NCBI GenBank assembly: GCA_032622095.1
Contig: CP136068.1
Span: 53,714,025-53,778,024 of the forward strand
Source of the DNA: Siphonodentalium dalli
Taxonomy: Eukaryota > Mollusca > Scaphopoda > Gadilida > Siphonodentaliidae
Reading direction: 5' to 3'
DNA: 64,000 bases
Translations under genes and position numbers: made by a program
The notes under the pieces: model-generated
Seen by the model: the letters and a program-made list of their open reading frames with translations, nothing else
Databases searched by the model: none
What the model was told of the DNA's origin: nothing
Shown: positions 22,677 through 33,699 of the stretch, in pieces
How positions within the stretch are numbered: the first letter of the stretch is position 1
Layout: each line of letters begins with the position of its first letter

Positions 22677-23448
22677 CCTGGGGTGGTATTCACCAAGCGG
22701 ATTTATTTTATAAATCAGGTAGTTTATTTGGTAGTGGCTGAACGCAAATTTAAGGTATCTCCACTTTAGCGCAAACGATACACGCTGTCGATGATGTGAT
22801 TGATCTAATCTATCAGATTTGTCACTTGTCAATGGACACCGTCTCACGACTAATTCGTGAACACTCACCGGCCACAATCAGCATGTATAGCGGTATAATC
22901 TTTGGGTATAATTGTATGGAGACTCATGCTGGCGTTTATACATCTGCAGAATGATTTTCGATGATATTATTGAGGTTTTTGAATTAGCACAGCGTGAAAA
23001 TGAAGAGCCAAGAAGACAACCTCTCAGAAGAATTTTGTTTGTCTTTTTGTTCTATTTGGAAATTTCCCTGCCATTTCCAAAGAAATTCTTTCCAGGCATC
23101 ATTTTTCCGGCACTGGTGGATGATGCCGGTTTCTTTATTCTCTAGGATTTTGATGCTTCTCTGCACAATGACCAAAAAAGTGTTTCGCTCGTCGGCTGTG
23201 TATTTAGTACCCATTCCTTTCCATCGGTTGCTCATGATTGAAATGAACCAAATGTGCACTGTTACGCGCAGCATGTTTTATGTGATCGGTGGTCAATCTA
23301 TGATTGCCGCCAATCACCTTGATTAGATAATGCTTTTCCGCGCGGCGATGTCTTCCCATCGATGTTCACCGATAGCTTCGCATCGAGCGTCGCCTCGTAT
23401 AAACTACCTGGACTATATATAAACCCAGCTGGTGAATACCACACCAGG
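22677..23448 (-). mobile_element. TIR element encoding only a Myb/SANT-like protein (Harbinger-like)
   Basis: A 772-bp insertion splitting the minisatellite array. The ends are CCTGGGGTGGTATTCACCA and, inverted, CCTGGTGTGGTATTCACCA: 19 bp with one mismatch. Its only recognisable product is a Myb/SANT-like domain on the minus strand. PIF/Harbinger elements encode a separate Myb/SANT-like DNA-binding protein beside a DDE transposase; here the transposase is missing. Superfamily assignment is inference. The target duplication is unclear. Confidence 0.65.
22984..23274 (-). CDS. Myb/SANT-like DNA-binding protein of a TIR element
   Basis: Residues about 16-66 read YTADERNTFLVIVQRSIKIL, then ENKETG, RKNDAWKEF and WKWQGNF. 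This is the pattern of Myb/SANT-like DNA-binding domains (helix 1 'T.EE...L...V', 'ILENK.T', then 'K..AW..I...FN') found in Harbinger-associated and NAIF1-like proteins. Such proteins bind transposon ends and bring the transposase into the nucleus. The frame is 96 codons and stops early after the domain, so the region after the third helix is lost or frameshifted. It lies centrally between the terminal repeats. Confidence 0.6.
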   Translation of the reverse strand: MLRVTVHIWFISIMSNRWKGMGTKYTADERNTFLVIVQRSIKILENKETGIIHQCRKNDAWKEFLWKWQGNFQIEQKDKQNSSERLSSWLFIFTLC

Positions 23449-23935
23449 TGGGTTGAGACAAACATCGTGTGGCTTGGGACATTCATTGGATGATTATGGA
23501 CACTCATATGTCGGTTTGGGAGACCCATTGGATGGTTTGTGGCACACACTTGATGGTTTGAGAAACCAATTTGTGTGGTTTGAGACACCACGTGCATGAA
23601 TTCGGTCACTCGATGGTGACATTTGGCAGTTGTTGGATGGCATGGAACACACATTGGACTGGTTTGGGCACTATTTGGATGGTTTGTGACACTATATGGG
23701 TGGACTGTGTTACATATTATGTGGTTTTGGGACACTGGTTGTCTGATTTGGGACGCCCATTCTATGGACTGGGACACCACTAATTAATTTGGTATATTAT
23801 TATGAAGGTGGTCTACACACCCTTTGCGTGGTTTTACGCTCCAATAGATGGTTTGGGACACCCGTTAAGTAGTTTTGGACAGTCATTGGATGTATTTCGA
23901 TACTAGTTTTGTTACTTTGGAACTCGTCAAATTAT
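23449..23935 (+). repeat. two-sided degenerate minisatellite, copy B right part
   Basis: Forward-oriented GGTTTGGGACACTC units resume right after the TIR element. The end section (TTAATTTGGTATATTATTAT, CCTTTGCGTGGTTTTACGCT) matches the end of copy A at 15255-15420, confirming that A and B are copies of one structure. Confidence 0.72.
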
Positions 23936-25235
23936 ATTCGATATGAGAAGATTTAGTTACAAATCAATGACAAAATTAAATTTTTTGACTTTCGATAGCA
24001 AATTTCGCCGCCATTTTGGGATAATGTAGGGACATATAGTTCATTATTATCGGATTAGAATGCGACATCATTTACAGTGGTGCTAGCCGTTACATCAAAG
24101 CATTAATCTGTCTAAATGGAAACAATCTTGTGAACTTTTGCGAAAATTGCCCAATTTTACTACTTTCAGTAGCCAAGTGAACTTAGCGAAAATTGGCCAA
24201 TTTTACTACTTTCGGTGCCAATTTTTCCCTATTGTTGGAAGTGATGGCCCCATTTCTGCTAAAATGGGCACCAGTCATTCATATCTGACATCTAATTAGT
24301 ATTCAGTACACTTGTGTGTTCGATTTGCGGTTATTCTGGACATTAAAATAATAATTGATTTCTTCTTCGAAATTTAGTACATCTATATCGAAGTACAATT
24401 GGGCATTTAAACCAAATTTCTTATAAATGGAAATGATCTGGTGAAATTTAGCGAAAATTTTCCAATTTTACCACTTTCGGTCCCCATTTTGTCCGCCAAT
24501 TTGAATTTTGACAATCGAATTGTACACAAAATGCCATACGTCTGTCATGACAACAATAATTTGTTTATGTCGCATGTTCCTGCCATATGTATAACTTTAA
24601 TTTAAATGCCATTCAAGTATATATTTCATAAGAAACGGACAATCATACATAAAAACCAGAAATAGGACCTTTTTTTTAAATGCTCGAGAAAAATTTCCCC
24701 AAAGCGGATTTCAGCGGATTTTGGGTATGTTGTTCCCCAGATTCTGCCCGACAATATGACACCAAAAGCAACTTGTCAACAATTTGTTCTATGCCCAATG
24801 CTTCAACGACCAGACGATGCCTTCGATCTGGATTCATGCGACATAACTATCACAAATTTCGTTCTTATTTTCATTATTAATAAGTCTCTAATAACGAGAT
24901 TTCGCATATCAAAACCATTGTTATGTAAACATTACTGTTATAGTGGCATTACCGATAAAAGTTCAATTAGTCCAAGATAGCAAAACATGGACGGTAAACA
25001 TTGGAAAAGGTCGAAACAATGAAAATAATATTCTGAAAATCATATTCAGACTAAAACATTTGACAATACTACACGATTAGCAATGTTTATTGATAAATCA
25101 CTATCAGTTTTGTGCACATAACAATGGTTTCAACACACGAAATTGCGTTATTGGAGAACTATCAATAATTAATATAAGAACACAGTTATTATATTTCTCC
25201 ATTTTCTTCTTAGTTGTGATGTTTTAGTAGACCTG
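23936..25235. other. non-coding DNA with GCGAAAATTnnCCAATTTTAC repeats
   Basis: GCGAAAATTGGCCAATTTTA followed by CTACTTTCGGT recurs at about 24140, 24190 and 24435 in a decayed tandem arrangement with 'GCCATTTTG' words. No gene supported. Confidence 0.45.
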
Positions 25236-25242
25236 TTTTTTC

Positions 25243-26025
25243 ACATTTACCCACTGTGAGTGCATTGGGACCCTTCACATTTACCCACTGTGAGTGCATT
25301 GGGACCCTTCACATTTACCCACTGTGAGTGCATTGGGACCCTTCACATTTACCCACTGTGAGTGCATTGGGACCCTTCACATTTACCACTGTGAGTGCAT
25401 TGGGACCCTTCACATTTACCCACTGTGAGTACATTGGGACCCTTCACATTTACCCACTGTGAGTGCATTGGGACCCTTCACATTTACCCACTGTGAGTGC
25501 ATTGGGACCCTTCACATTTACCCACCGTGAGTGAATTGTGACTCTTCACATTTACCCACCGTGAGTGCATTGGGACCCTTCACATTTACCCACTGTGAGT
25601 TCATTGTGACCCTTCACATTTACCCACTGTGAGTGCATTGGGACCCTTCACATTTACACACTGTGAGTGCATTGGGACCCTTCACATTTACCCACTGTGA
25701 GTGCATTGGAACCCTTCACATTTACCCACTGCGAGTGCATTGGGACCCTTCACATTTACCCACTGTGAGTGCATTGGGACCCTTCACATTTACCCAATGT
25801 GAGTGCATTGGGACCCTTCACATTTACTCACTGTGAGTGCATTGGGACCCTTCACATTTACCCACTGTGAGTGCATTGGAACCCTTCACATTTACCCACT
25901 GTGAGTGCATTGGGACCCTTCACATTTACTCACTGTGAGTGCATTGGGACCCTTCACATTTACCCACTGTGAGTGCATTGGGACCCTTCACATTTACCCA
26001 CCGTGCGTTCATTGGGACCCTTTGA
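25243..26025. repeat. 34-bp satellite (TTCACATTTACCCACTGTGA...)
   Basis: Tandem array of about 23 units of 34 bp: TTCACATTTACCCACTGTGA followed by GTGCATTGGGACCC. Most units are identical; changes are scattered single bases (ACA for CCC, CCG for CTG). One unit lacks a C (25381-25413). Because 34 is not a multiple of three, all three frames are read in turn and long open stretches arise by chance. High homogeneity suggests recent amplification. Confidence 0.97.
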
Positions 26026-26039
26026 TAGACGAGATACAA

Positions 26040-27135
26040 GTGAGTTACAAACGTTTGTCGTACTGTCTGCTAAAAAATAACTTTAGGCCTTGAAGCCACA
26101 AGCATGCTTCGGTTTACGGAAACAGAAGCCAGTTAAATCTCCATTCGGATTATTCGCCTTCAAAATATTCATACATAATTAATAAAATTCGAAGCTATAC
26201 AAGGCTATTTTTCGACAATTTTCAAATGTGATTTTGTTCTCTGGTGACTCTATTGATAGCGTGCCAAGCGTAGTAAGCCAACATAAGCTAATGAAGTTGT
26301 GCTAAGGGAATTGCATAGTTTCAAATTCGAAAATTAGACCCACAATCACTGAAGAGAATTGGTTCGGTTAGACATATGCCCTCCAAGAATGGAGATCCTA
26401 TATTGCAACACCACTATACCTGTTTCATAAACTGTTTCTAGGACTGACGTCTAATGTGCATTATACATGTACACTAACAGTAAATAACTGATAACGACAT
26501 ATGAGCAAAACGACACTTCACTCCACCACACTGGGACATTTTTTTGCTGAGTTGAATTGCGCATATAATATGCATGTATTTACATCGGCATTGCAATTCA
26601 GTCACATGCACATGACCATTTCATTACGTCCAAATTTAATTTGTTTGTAATGATTTAATGATAACTCAATAGCACTACATGTATTATGCACTAAATATAG
26701 AGTTATATAAACATATTTACAGTGCATGTACAGTGACATTTGGCTTCGAATTCGGGGTCCGTTGTGTGTATACTCATCGTCGTTGTCGTCGTCATCATCA
26801 TCATAATCACCGTCATCATCATAGTCGTCGTCATCGTCATCGCAGGCATTAAAAGTTAAAACCCATAACATTTTGCGAGAATCAGAATATAGTATTTCTA
26901 TAGCTAATCAGCTGTTTTTTATGATCGGAGAGTAAAACTTACAATCATGATTCTGATTCTCGTCAGATCTTAAAGATACGGTAAGCGTTGGCGGTTGGTA
27001 TTGCTTTAACAATAGTCACATCCGTTAAAATGGACATATAACAGAAAGAATATTATATTATAGACGAACTTTGTTCTTTGTAAATTGCATGTTATTGTCA
27101 TGTCAGTACTCTGTGTTATGTAAACAAACGCCATG
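26040..27135. other. non-coding DNA with a GTCATC microsatellite
   Basis: No gene seen. A triplet-rich simple repeat (TCGTCGTTGTCGTCGTCATC and similar) lies at 26770-26845; its minus-strand poly-Asp reading is not a gene. Confidence 0.6.
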
Positions 27136-27139
27136 TTAT

Positions 27140-27675
27140 GTAAACAAACAGTAAGTAAAGAGCATGCGATAAGCAAAACATTCAACGCCGGGGAGACCCA
27201 CTAATTGAACTTTAGTTAGAAATGCCACCAAGTTGTTTACAACACACCGGTATATATAGCGCTCGCTAATCTTCGCCTCTCAAGATTTATGCGAAGCTTG
27301 TACGTGCTCTGTATAAACAGTCAGTAAATAATGATGTTTATGAAATACTCTCCCCAGGTGGAGATATGTGTGTTCGTTTTTGTTTTGTTTTTCTCTTTGC
27401 TTATTTTGTTTTTTATTTTCTTTCTTTGTATATGATAATATCACATATTGGTGTAATTTGTACAACCATATGCTTGTGACATTCGTGTTATCTGTAAATA
27501 ATGTTGTATATAATATACTCTCCGCAGATGGAGGCAATAAAGAAATATATAGCGCTCGCTAATCTTCGCCTATCAAGATTTAGGCGAAGAATGCTCACCG
27601 TAATCACTCTCCTAAAAAATCGCCACGGTGTTGAGTGTTTTGCTTATCGCTCACTATGTACGTGCTGTATATAAA
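27140..27675. mobile_element. decayed TIR element with GCGATAAGCAAAACA ends, copy 1
   Basis: Inverted ends: TAAGTAAAGAGCATGCGATA plus AGCAAAACATTCAAC on the left and GTTGAGTGTTTTGCTTATCG on the right. Inside are two direct copies of TATAGCGCTCGCTAATCTTC (27255 and 27548) and two copies of an ATACTCTCC-type block. A shorter relative lies at 33040-33190. No coding content. Confidence 0.6.
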
Positions 27676-27803
27676 CAAACACTCGGCTCACACGAAGTGT
27701 GTTTTGTGGATATATCGAAATCATACTATCAATATACTTTACTGTTAGTATATTCTTGAGGAAATTTTCAGAATTGGTGACTGTTATTTCTAAATTATAA
27801 CCT

Positions 27804-29329
27804 ACTAGCTGGTGGACCCGACTTCGTCCGGGCTGTTTCCCCTCTGCTTTTCGGCGAATTGCGCGATTTGACCTTGAATTGTCCAGTTTGAAGGTCAAGG
27901 TCAGGTGTGGTCACGATTTGACCCGTCCAAAACACTGCCCGGATAAAAGTACCCGACAAAAGTACCCGTCGAAATCCGTCTGATTTTACCCGATTTGACC
28001 TTGAATTGATCATTTTGAAGGTCAAGGTCACATCGGGGTCACGATTTCACCCATCCAAAATACTCCATGGACCAAAGTAACCCTTGGTATCAAATTTCGT
28101 CGAAATCCCGTCAAAATTCGCGATTTGACCTTGAATTGACCATTTTGAAGGCCAAGGTCTGGTCGGGGTCACGATTTGACCCGTCCAAATCACCCCCGGA
28201 CAAAAGCTACTCTAGATATCAAATTTCGTCGAAATCCGTCCGTTTTACCCGATTTGACCTTGAATTGACCTTTTTGAAGGTCAAGGCCAGGTCGGGTTCA
28301 CGATTTGACCCGTCCAAAACCATCCCTGGGAAAAATTACCCCTAGGTATATGGGGCGCCATCCCTGCAAATATTCGTTTTCGGAGATATTTCCACGTCAT
28401 TCGGAGATATCTCCTCGGTTTCGAGGAGATATCTCCTTGGAATTGCAATTCCTAGCAGATATCTGCTTGGAATATGGTCCATTATTGAGATATCTCCTTG
28501 GATCCAAGGAGATATCTGCTTGGATTATGGAGATATCTCCTTGGATCCTAGGAGATATCTCCTCACAACTACGAGATATCTGCTTGAAATATTTCCAACG
28601 AGATATCTCCTTCAAACCGAGGAGATATCTCCATAATCCAAGCAGATATCTGCTCGGATTATGGAGATATCTCCTTGAAATAGTTTTCAACGAGATATCT
28701 CCTTGGACCCAATGAGATATCTCCATATTCCAAGCAGATATCTCCTTGAAAATATTCCAAGCAGATATCTGCTTGGATTATGGAGATATCTCCTTGGAAA
28801 ACCGCGGCCATGAAATATTAATGATTTCTCCACATATACGTGTTTTCCCATTTTTTCGAAATACATCCAAGCAGATATCTGCTCGGAATATGGAGATATC
28901 TCCTTGAAATATTTTTCAAGCAGATATATCCATAATCCGAGCAGATATCTGCTTGCATCCAAGGAGATATCTCCTTGAACATATTTCAAGGAGATATCTC
29001 CATAATGCGAGCAGATATCTGCTCGCATTATGGATATATCTCCTCGGTTTCAAGGAGATATCTCCTTGAAAATATTTCCGAGGAGATATCTCCATATTCC
29101 AAGCAGATATCTCCTTGAAACCGAGGAGATATCTCCATAATGCGAGCAGATATCTGCTTGGATCCAAGGAGATATCTCCGAAAACGAATATTTGCAGGGA
29201 TGGCGCCCCATATAGGTATCAAATTTCGTCAAAATCCGTCGGGCAGTTTTCCCGGCCATAGCTAACACACACACAGACAGACAGACAGACACACAGACAC
29301 ACAGAAGTCCCAAAATATATAGTAGATAA
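27804..29329 (+). mobile_element. pearl-like repeat element with 130-bp tandem core, copy 1
   Basis: The left end ACTAGCTGGTGGACCCGACT is followed by four tandem units of about 127-130 bp, each starting GATTTGACCTTGAATTG and containing AAGGTCAAGGTC and TATCAAATTTCGTCGAAATC (units near 27862, 27989, 28118 and 28248). After the last unit come CACACACAGACAGACAGACA and a right end AAAATATATAGTAGATAA. Left end, tandem core, tetranucleotide tract and right end is the architecture described for pearl-type (Helitron-related) elements of bivalves; assignment is inference. The fourth core unit is split by the foldback element at 28349-29212. Confidence 0.6.
28349..29212. mobile_element. foldback element made of GATATC palindromes, with 6-bp target duplication
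   Basis: An 864-bp insertion with perfect 41-bp terminal inverted repeats beginning TATGGGGCGCCATCCCTGCA. It is flanked by TAGGTA on both sides (28343-28348 and 29213-29218). Removing the insertion and one TAGGTA restores the host repeat (CCCCTAGGTATCAAATTTCG), matching its sister units. The interior is nearly all 12-bp palindromes GGAGATATCTCC and GCAGATATCTGC joined by TTGGATCCAAG-, TTGAAATATTT- and ATTATGG-type linkers; I count about 29 AGATATCT sites. Only 28800-28868 is not repeat. No coding capacity; long open frames in several phases are artefacts. Confidence 0.9.
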
Positions 29330-29544
29330 CGAAGGCCATCCGTGCCTTTAAGCCCTGCATCTCGTCCATCAATGTCGTCATCGTCATCGGAGTCGTCGCA
29401 CGGGCGATCATGATTGGGTTGTTAGTGGAATACAATTACACAGCTGTAAGTTACCTGCATGTAACGACCTGAAAATGGCCAAATATATGTAACAGTGTTA
29501 TGTAGTGTTAAGAACTAGTTGAAAAGAACAGGATATGCCACAAT

Positions 29545-29672
29545 ATACAGTTGTCGCCCGCTGTCGAGGGAGACATTGAGATTTGTCACCCGCTCGAGGG
29601 AGACATTCCGTTCTCGAGCGGGTGACAAATATCAATGTCTCCCGAGAAAAAGGGCAACAACTGTATTGTTAT
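29545..29672. repeat. hairpin with GAGGGAGACATT arms
   Basis: ACAGTTGTCGCCC...GTCGAGGGAGACATTGAGA and TTTGTCACCCGCTCG pair with the inverted CGAGCGGGTGACAAAT, TCAATGTCTCCC and ACAACTGT. Arms are about 60 bp around a short centre. A similar GGGCGACAAA...TTTGTCGCCC hairpin lies at 30494-30558. Small palindromic MITEs. Confidence 0.8.
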
Positions 29673-29835
29673 CCGATTATACCACAGAAAAAAAACCTTG
29701 CCATCCAAACGCACGATGTTGCACTGAGTCACGAGTGCTTTCTTTCCCGATTATGTATATTTTCAGTAACTACTTATCGTCCTATATGATTTATGTTCCA
29801 TAAACGATAGTCAAGCCATTATAAGCGTATGATAA

Positions 29836-30251
29836 TCAGCGTTTATTTGCGATCATTTTGGTGGTAAAATCGTCAATATCGGTCCATGCAATGTAAACCA
29901 ATAAGCCACATAGGTATGTTATCACCTTCTGCATTGTGTCATATTCAATGTCGTCTTGTGCGCAGAATTTACTCGCGATGTTCATTTCATAACGGTCTTC
30001 CCCGAAAGCTATTGGGAAGTTGTCGATTTCATTAATGTACATTCATATGTGTCCATGGCGATCCTCACACAAAATAATTCTATGATCACATTGCAGATAT
30101 AGCGGAGCGGTCTGATATCGCGGATAAGCGTACAGTACCATTCATTCGCGACAAACGTATGCATTACGTTGTCCTCCAGCAAACATTTATAACCAACCAA
30201 CCTCAAGGGATCCACTCTTTCAATCTTGCACGATAATGTCGACATGAACAT
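29836..30251 (-). pseudogene. unidentified two-frame ORF, possible broken gene
   Basis: On the minus strand an 80-codon frame (30251-30009) starting MFMSTLSCKIERVDPLRLVG overlaps by 34 bp a 68-codon frame (30042-29836) starting MYINEIDNFPIAFGEDRYEM. The combined composition is protein-like, and a single frameshift would join them into a reading of about 135 residues. I do not recognise any family. It could equally be chance; no promoter or splice evidence is seen. Confidence 0.2.
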
Positions 30252-31265
30252 ATTGAATCACCGAGATGTTTCGATGTAAAAGGTACATAACAACGCTTGT
30301 CCAATAAAAGTATCAACTTAACAGTTCGAATATTAGTGTTCACTAAATATATGCAAATTAGCAAACACCACAACTGGTGTGTTTTGCGAATCCGTGGGGT
30401 ATATAAGATCTATGATTTTAGTACGTTGTATTGATGTGAAATAGATGAGTTACGGCAGTGTGTGTTTGGTGATATTCTTGCAATATAACATCAGGCGGGC
30501 GACAAAAACAATGTCTCCCGGCTCAGCAGGCGACAGTGTGATTTGTCGCCCGGCACGTGACAGGACATGGGCCAATCAGAAGGGTGGAAAATAGGGAGGA
30601 GGGTAACAAACTAAATTAATGCAAAACAGCTCATTAACCAAACAGCTCATTAACCAAATATGTTTCAGAGCGACCGTTGTGAAGTCCAAACCGATTTTCT
30701 GGGTCGATCAGAGAACTGCCGAGTTATCACCCAGAGCTAATTATCCTGTTTCCGGTGAGTACATGTTATAGGAAGGGACACACACTGAAAGTTACAAACA
30801 TGACAACTGCAGGTCACTTTTGGAACTTATTTGCGTGTGTTGAGTGTGGAATATTGACCGAACCGTTCTCGAAAAGGGGTGGCACCTTGAGATACGAGTT
30901 AACATGTGGGTGTGTTTCTATGAGGGTTTCTTGAGGGCTACCCAGTCTGAATGTTATTGTCAAACGAGAACGTTCTTTCGAGTACGAAATAATGATATAG
31001 GAAATACGTTCCTAAAATTCGCTGACGAACAAACATTAGATGAATAGTCGGAATGATTCCACTCAATTAATTTCATTACGTGGAAATTTGACTTGAGATA
31101 TTTTATTATAATAATTTATGCACTCGTCATCAATATTTTCAATGTTAAAACCACAGTGCATGTACTTAACCCATGCATCAAACAAATCAGCGATTGAAAG
31201 ACACATTAAACTCTAGGGTGACTCTTAATTTTTTCTCGATTTGTTTGAAAATAATTTATACCACT
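30252..31265. other. non-coding DNA
   Basis: No supportable gene. It contains the short hairpin at 30494-30558 noted with the GAGGGAGACATT family. Tandem 'AACAGCTCATTAACCAAA' occurs twice near 30626-30660. Confidence 0.4.
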
Positions 31266-31269
31266 TCTA

Positions 31270-32590
31270 GGCCAGGCAAGTATGGACGTAGGTGTCGCCT
31301 CGAGAGGGAATTTATGAGACCTACATTTTTTGTTAGCGTAAATACTAAACTTTCGGAATCCGTATAGTCCAGGAGATGTTGGATTTGTCAGATAAGCGGA
31401 CTTCTTTTCTCACCGCTTGGTTTTCTTGAGGCACCCGATGAAAAAAATCGATCATATTTTAAACAGAGCCGACATTTTTGACAAAGTATTTTCACACATT
31501 TTGAGAAGAAATATGCGTTCAATTTTGATACCTGAGAGTGGGGCGATAACCAGAGTAGGGTAATACATGTAACCAACGAATATCGGAATTGCAGTCATGA
31601 CGTCATGTGACGTCAAATAATATTTTGGGTGAAACAAATATGACGATTCACGAAAAGCGTTGTCTTTCGTTTCTTTTAAATCACAAATTAAGACGGCTAT
31701 GCCGCATTGTTTTATTCCATGGGAAACTACTGCCAATTGGCTATATTTTGACATATAACTTGTCGCTGCAGGCCGCATTATTTTTTATCAGAGGCAGAAA
31801 AATCAACCAGAGTAGGGTAATACATGTAACCAACGAATATCGGAATTGCAGTCATGACGTCATGTGACGTCAAATAATATTTTGGGTGAAACAAATATGA
31901 CGATTCACGAAAAGCGTTGTCTTTCGTTTCTTTTAAATCACAAATTAAGACGGCTATGCCGCATTGTTTCATACCATGGGAAACTACTGCCAATTGGCTA
32001 TATTTTGACATATAACTTAGAAAGGGTGGAGATAATTGGTGTATACGGCAATTTCATTCCGCCTTGGATTAAAAAATTACATACTAACCCAAATGGCTGC
32101 CAATATGGCAGCCGCAATATAGGTGGAAATTGGGAAATATGTAATAACGCACAATTACTTGCTTAAATGGCTTGACCAACAAAGCGGTCGTTGATGAACT
32201 GCTAAACTATTATAGTTTAAGGTATATATCCCGATCTACAAAATCGAACAATAAAGTTAAAATATTACACAATGCACCTCCTGGCACAAAATCTTGGTAT
32301 TTTTCGACAAAAATAACCTAAAGCCATTTTTGTCATCTTCTCGGAAGCCATAAACAGCAGAATGCAGCGTGGCGGAGATGTTTGGTGTGTATGATAATTC
32401 AATGTCGTTTTCGGATTACAAAATGGCTTAATAACCCAAAGATGGCTGCCAATACGGTCGTCAGAATAAATGGTGAAATATGTCATGTTTCAGTTTTATC
32501 GCCGTCATTGCCGCCATCTAATGTCTCACGCAACCCAAATTATTATATGCATTACTATTTTTAGAACATACCGTAATGAATTGTTCATGA
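31270..32590 (+). repeat. large inverted repeat, left arm
   Basis: Inverted, diverged copy of 36600-38075. Matching points in order are GACGTAGGTGTCGCCTCGAG (31283), TTTGACAAAGTATTTTCACA (31478), a TGACGTCA cluster (31598), CCATGGGAAACTACTGCCAA (31720), TGGCTGCCAATATGGCAGCC (32092) and AAGATGGCTGCCAATACGG (32440). The arm contains an internal tandem duplication. About 4 kb separates it from its partner. Confidence 0.72.
31548..32010. repeat. ~258-bp tandem duplication with TGACGTCA sites
   Basis: CCAGAGTAGGGTAATACATG to TTTTGACATATAACTT occurs at about 31550-31760 and again at 31808-32018 with very few changes. Each copy holds GTCATGACGTCATGTGACGT, two overlapping cAMP-response-element-like palindromes. 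The short frame inside each copy is identical because the copies are nearly identical; it is not evidence of coding. Confidence 0.9.
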
Positions 32591-32879
32591 AATCTCAGAT
32601 AGAGATAGAGTTTTACCACTTGCTACGCTTCTATATGTACCAGTTCGATTCCATGTATTATACCAGAAAATTTGAAATAAAATAAATATTAATTTATAGA
32701 AACGTTTCTTATTTTATATCCAGGAAACTATATCAAACTTGTTATAGGAAGAAATAAAACATATTTAAGAAGTATATATATGATCGCAATAACTATAATA
32801 TGTAGTTGAATCTTCGCAATGCAGAACAGTTTTTTTCTAGGCTTTATATCCGGACCAGCTAAGCTTTGAACTTAAAGGC

Positions 32880-33190
32880 ACGGACGGCCTTGATGGTAGA
32901 TTATAATTTAGAAATAAGTTAACAAATTATGAAAATTTCCTCAAGAAATATATACTAGAAGATTATACTGATAGTATAGTATAATGATAGCTTGAATGCG
33001 ATGTTATCCACAAAAACACTTTGCGTAAGCCGAGCGTTTGTTTATATACAGAAAGTAAAGAGTGTGCGATAAGCAAAGCACTCAAAGTCGTGGTGATGTT
33101 TTATGGAGAGTGATCCATGATCAAAGTTCAAACAGTGTGGTGTCCCCGGTGATGAATGTTTTGCTTATCGCACACACTTTACGTACTGTA
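32880..33190 (-). mobile_element. decayed TIR element with GCGATAAGCAAAGCA ends, copy 2
   Basis: 33040-33190 carries AGTGTGCGATAAGCAAAGCA and, inverted, ATGTTTTGCTTATCGCACAC. The flank 32880-33040 (GGACGGCCTTGATGGTAGAT, AATTTCCTCAAGAAATATAT) is the reverse complement of 27680-27805 plus the GGCCATCCGTGCC word found at 29333. The arrangement around copy 1 was therefore duplicated here in inverted orientation. Confidence 0.6.
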
Positions 33191-33699
33191 CTCGGTGTAA
33201 CACAATTTGGATTTTGTTTACTAATGCAGCATACGATCTTGAAAATAACATGATATTTACGCGATTTATTTATGATTGCTATAAGAACAAGATCTGTCTA
33301 TATTTTAACATTCTTTCTGTTTATGGTGGTTTTAACGGATGTAACTATTTTAACAGCAATACCCGTCGCGAAGGCCATCCGTACCTTTTAGTTCATTTAA
33401 TTAACCATAAGATGGAGCTTTCCATTGCGGGCGAATGTTGGAAAGTCAGAACTAATATTTGTTATTCCATTATACAGTACCTTTTAACCACATCAGTCGA
33501 AAATATCTTGGTTAAACGATAATTTTGTTTAATTAATTTGACCTTTGAGTGGGACCTTGACCTTGTAATTAGTGTGACATTGACCTTCAAATGGCCCACA
33601 ACACATGTGGTCATGTGGACCTCTATTGGTTCTTTCATAACCCAGTGCTAATGTTGAAATAGTTTTTCAATTGTTTACTGTAAGAATAATTTAATATAA

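Noticed and set aside
23298-23780. 160-codon minus-strand His/Pro/Asn-rich ORF
   Set aside because: Product of the degenerate minisatellite running into the TIR element.
25243-26025. Regular 34-bp repeats resembling a CRISPR array
   Set aside because: Units are contiguous with no unique spacers, and the window is eukaryotic. It is a tandem satellite.
26602-26871. Poly-aspartate minus-strand ORF
   Set aside because: Direct translation of a GTC/ATC microsatellite.
28305-29313. Several overlapping 80-136-codon frames on both strands
   Set aside because: They arise from GAGATATCTCC units read in every phase; repetitive products such as RYLLG have no domain.
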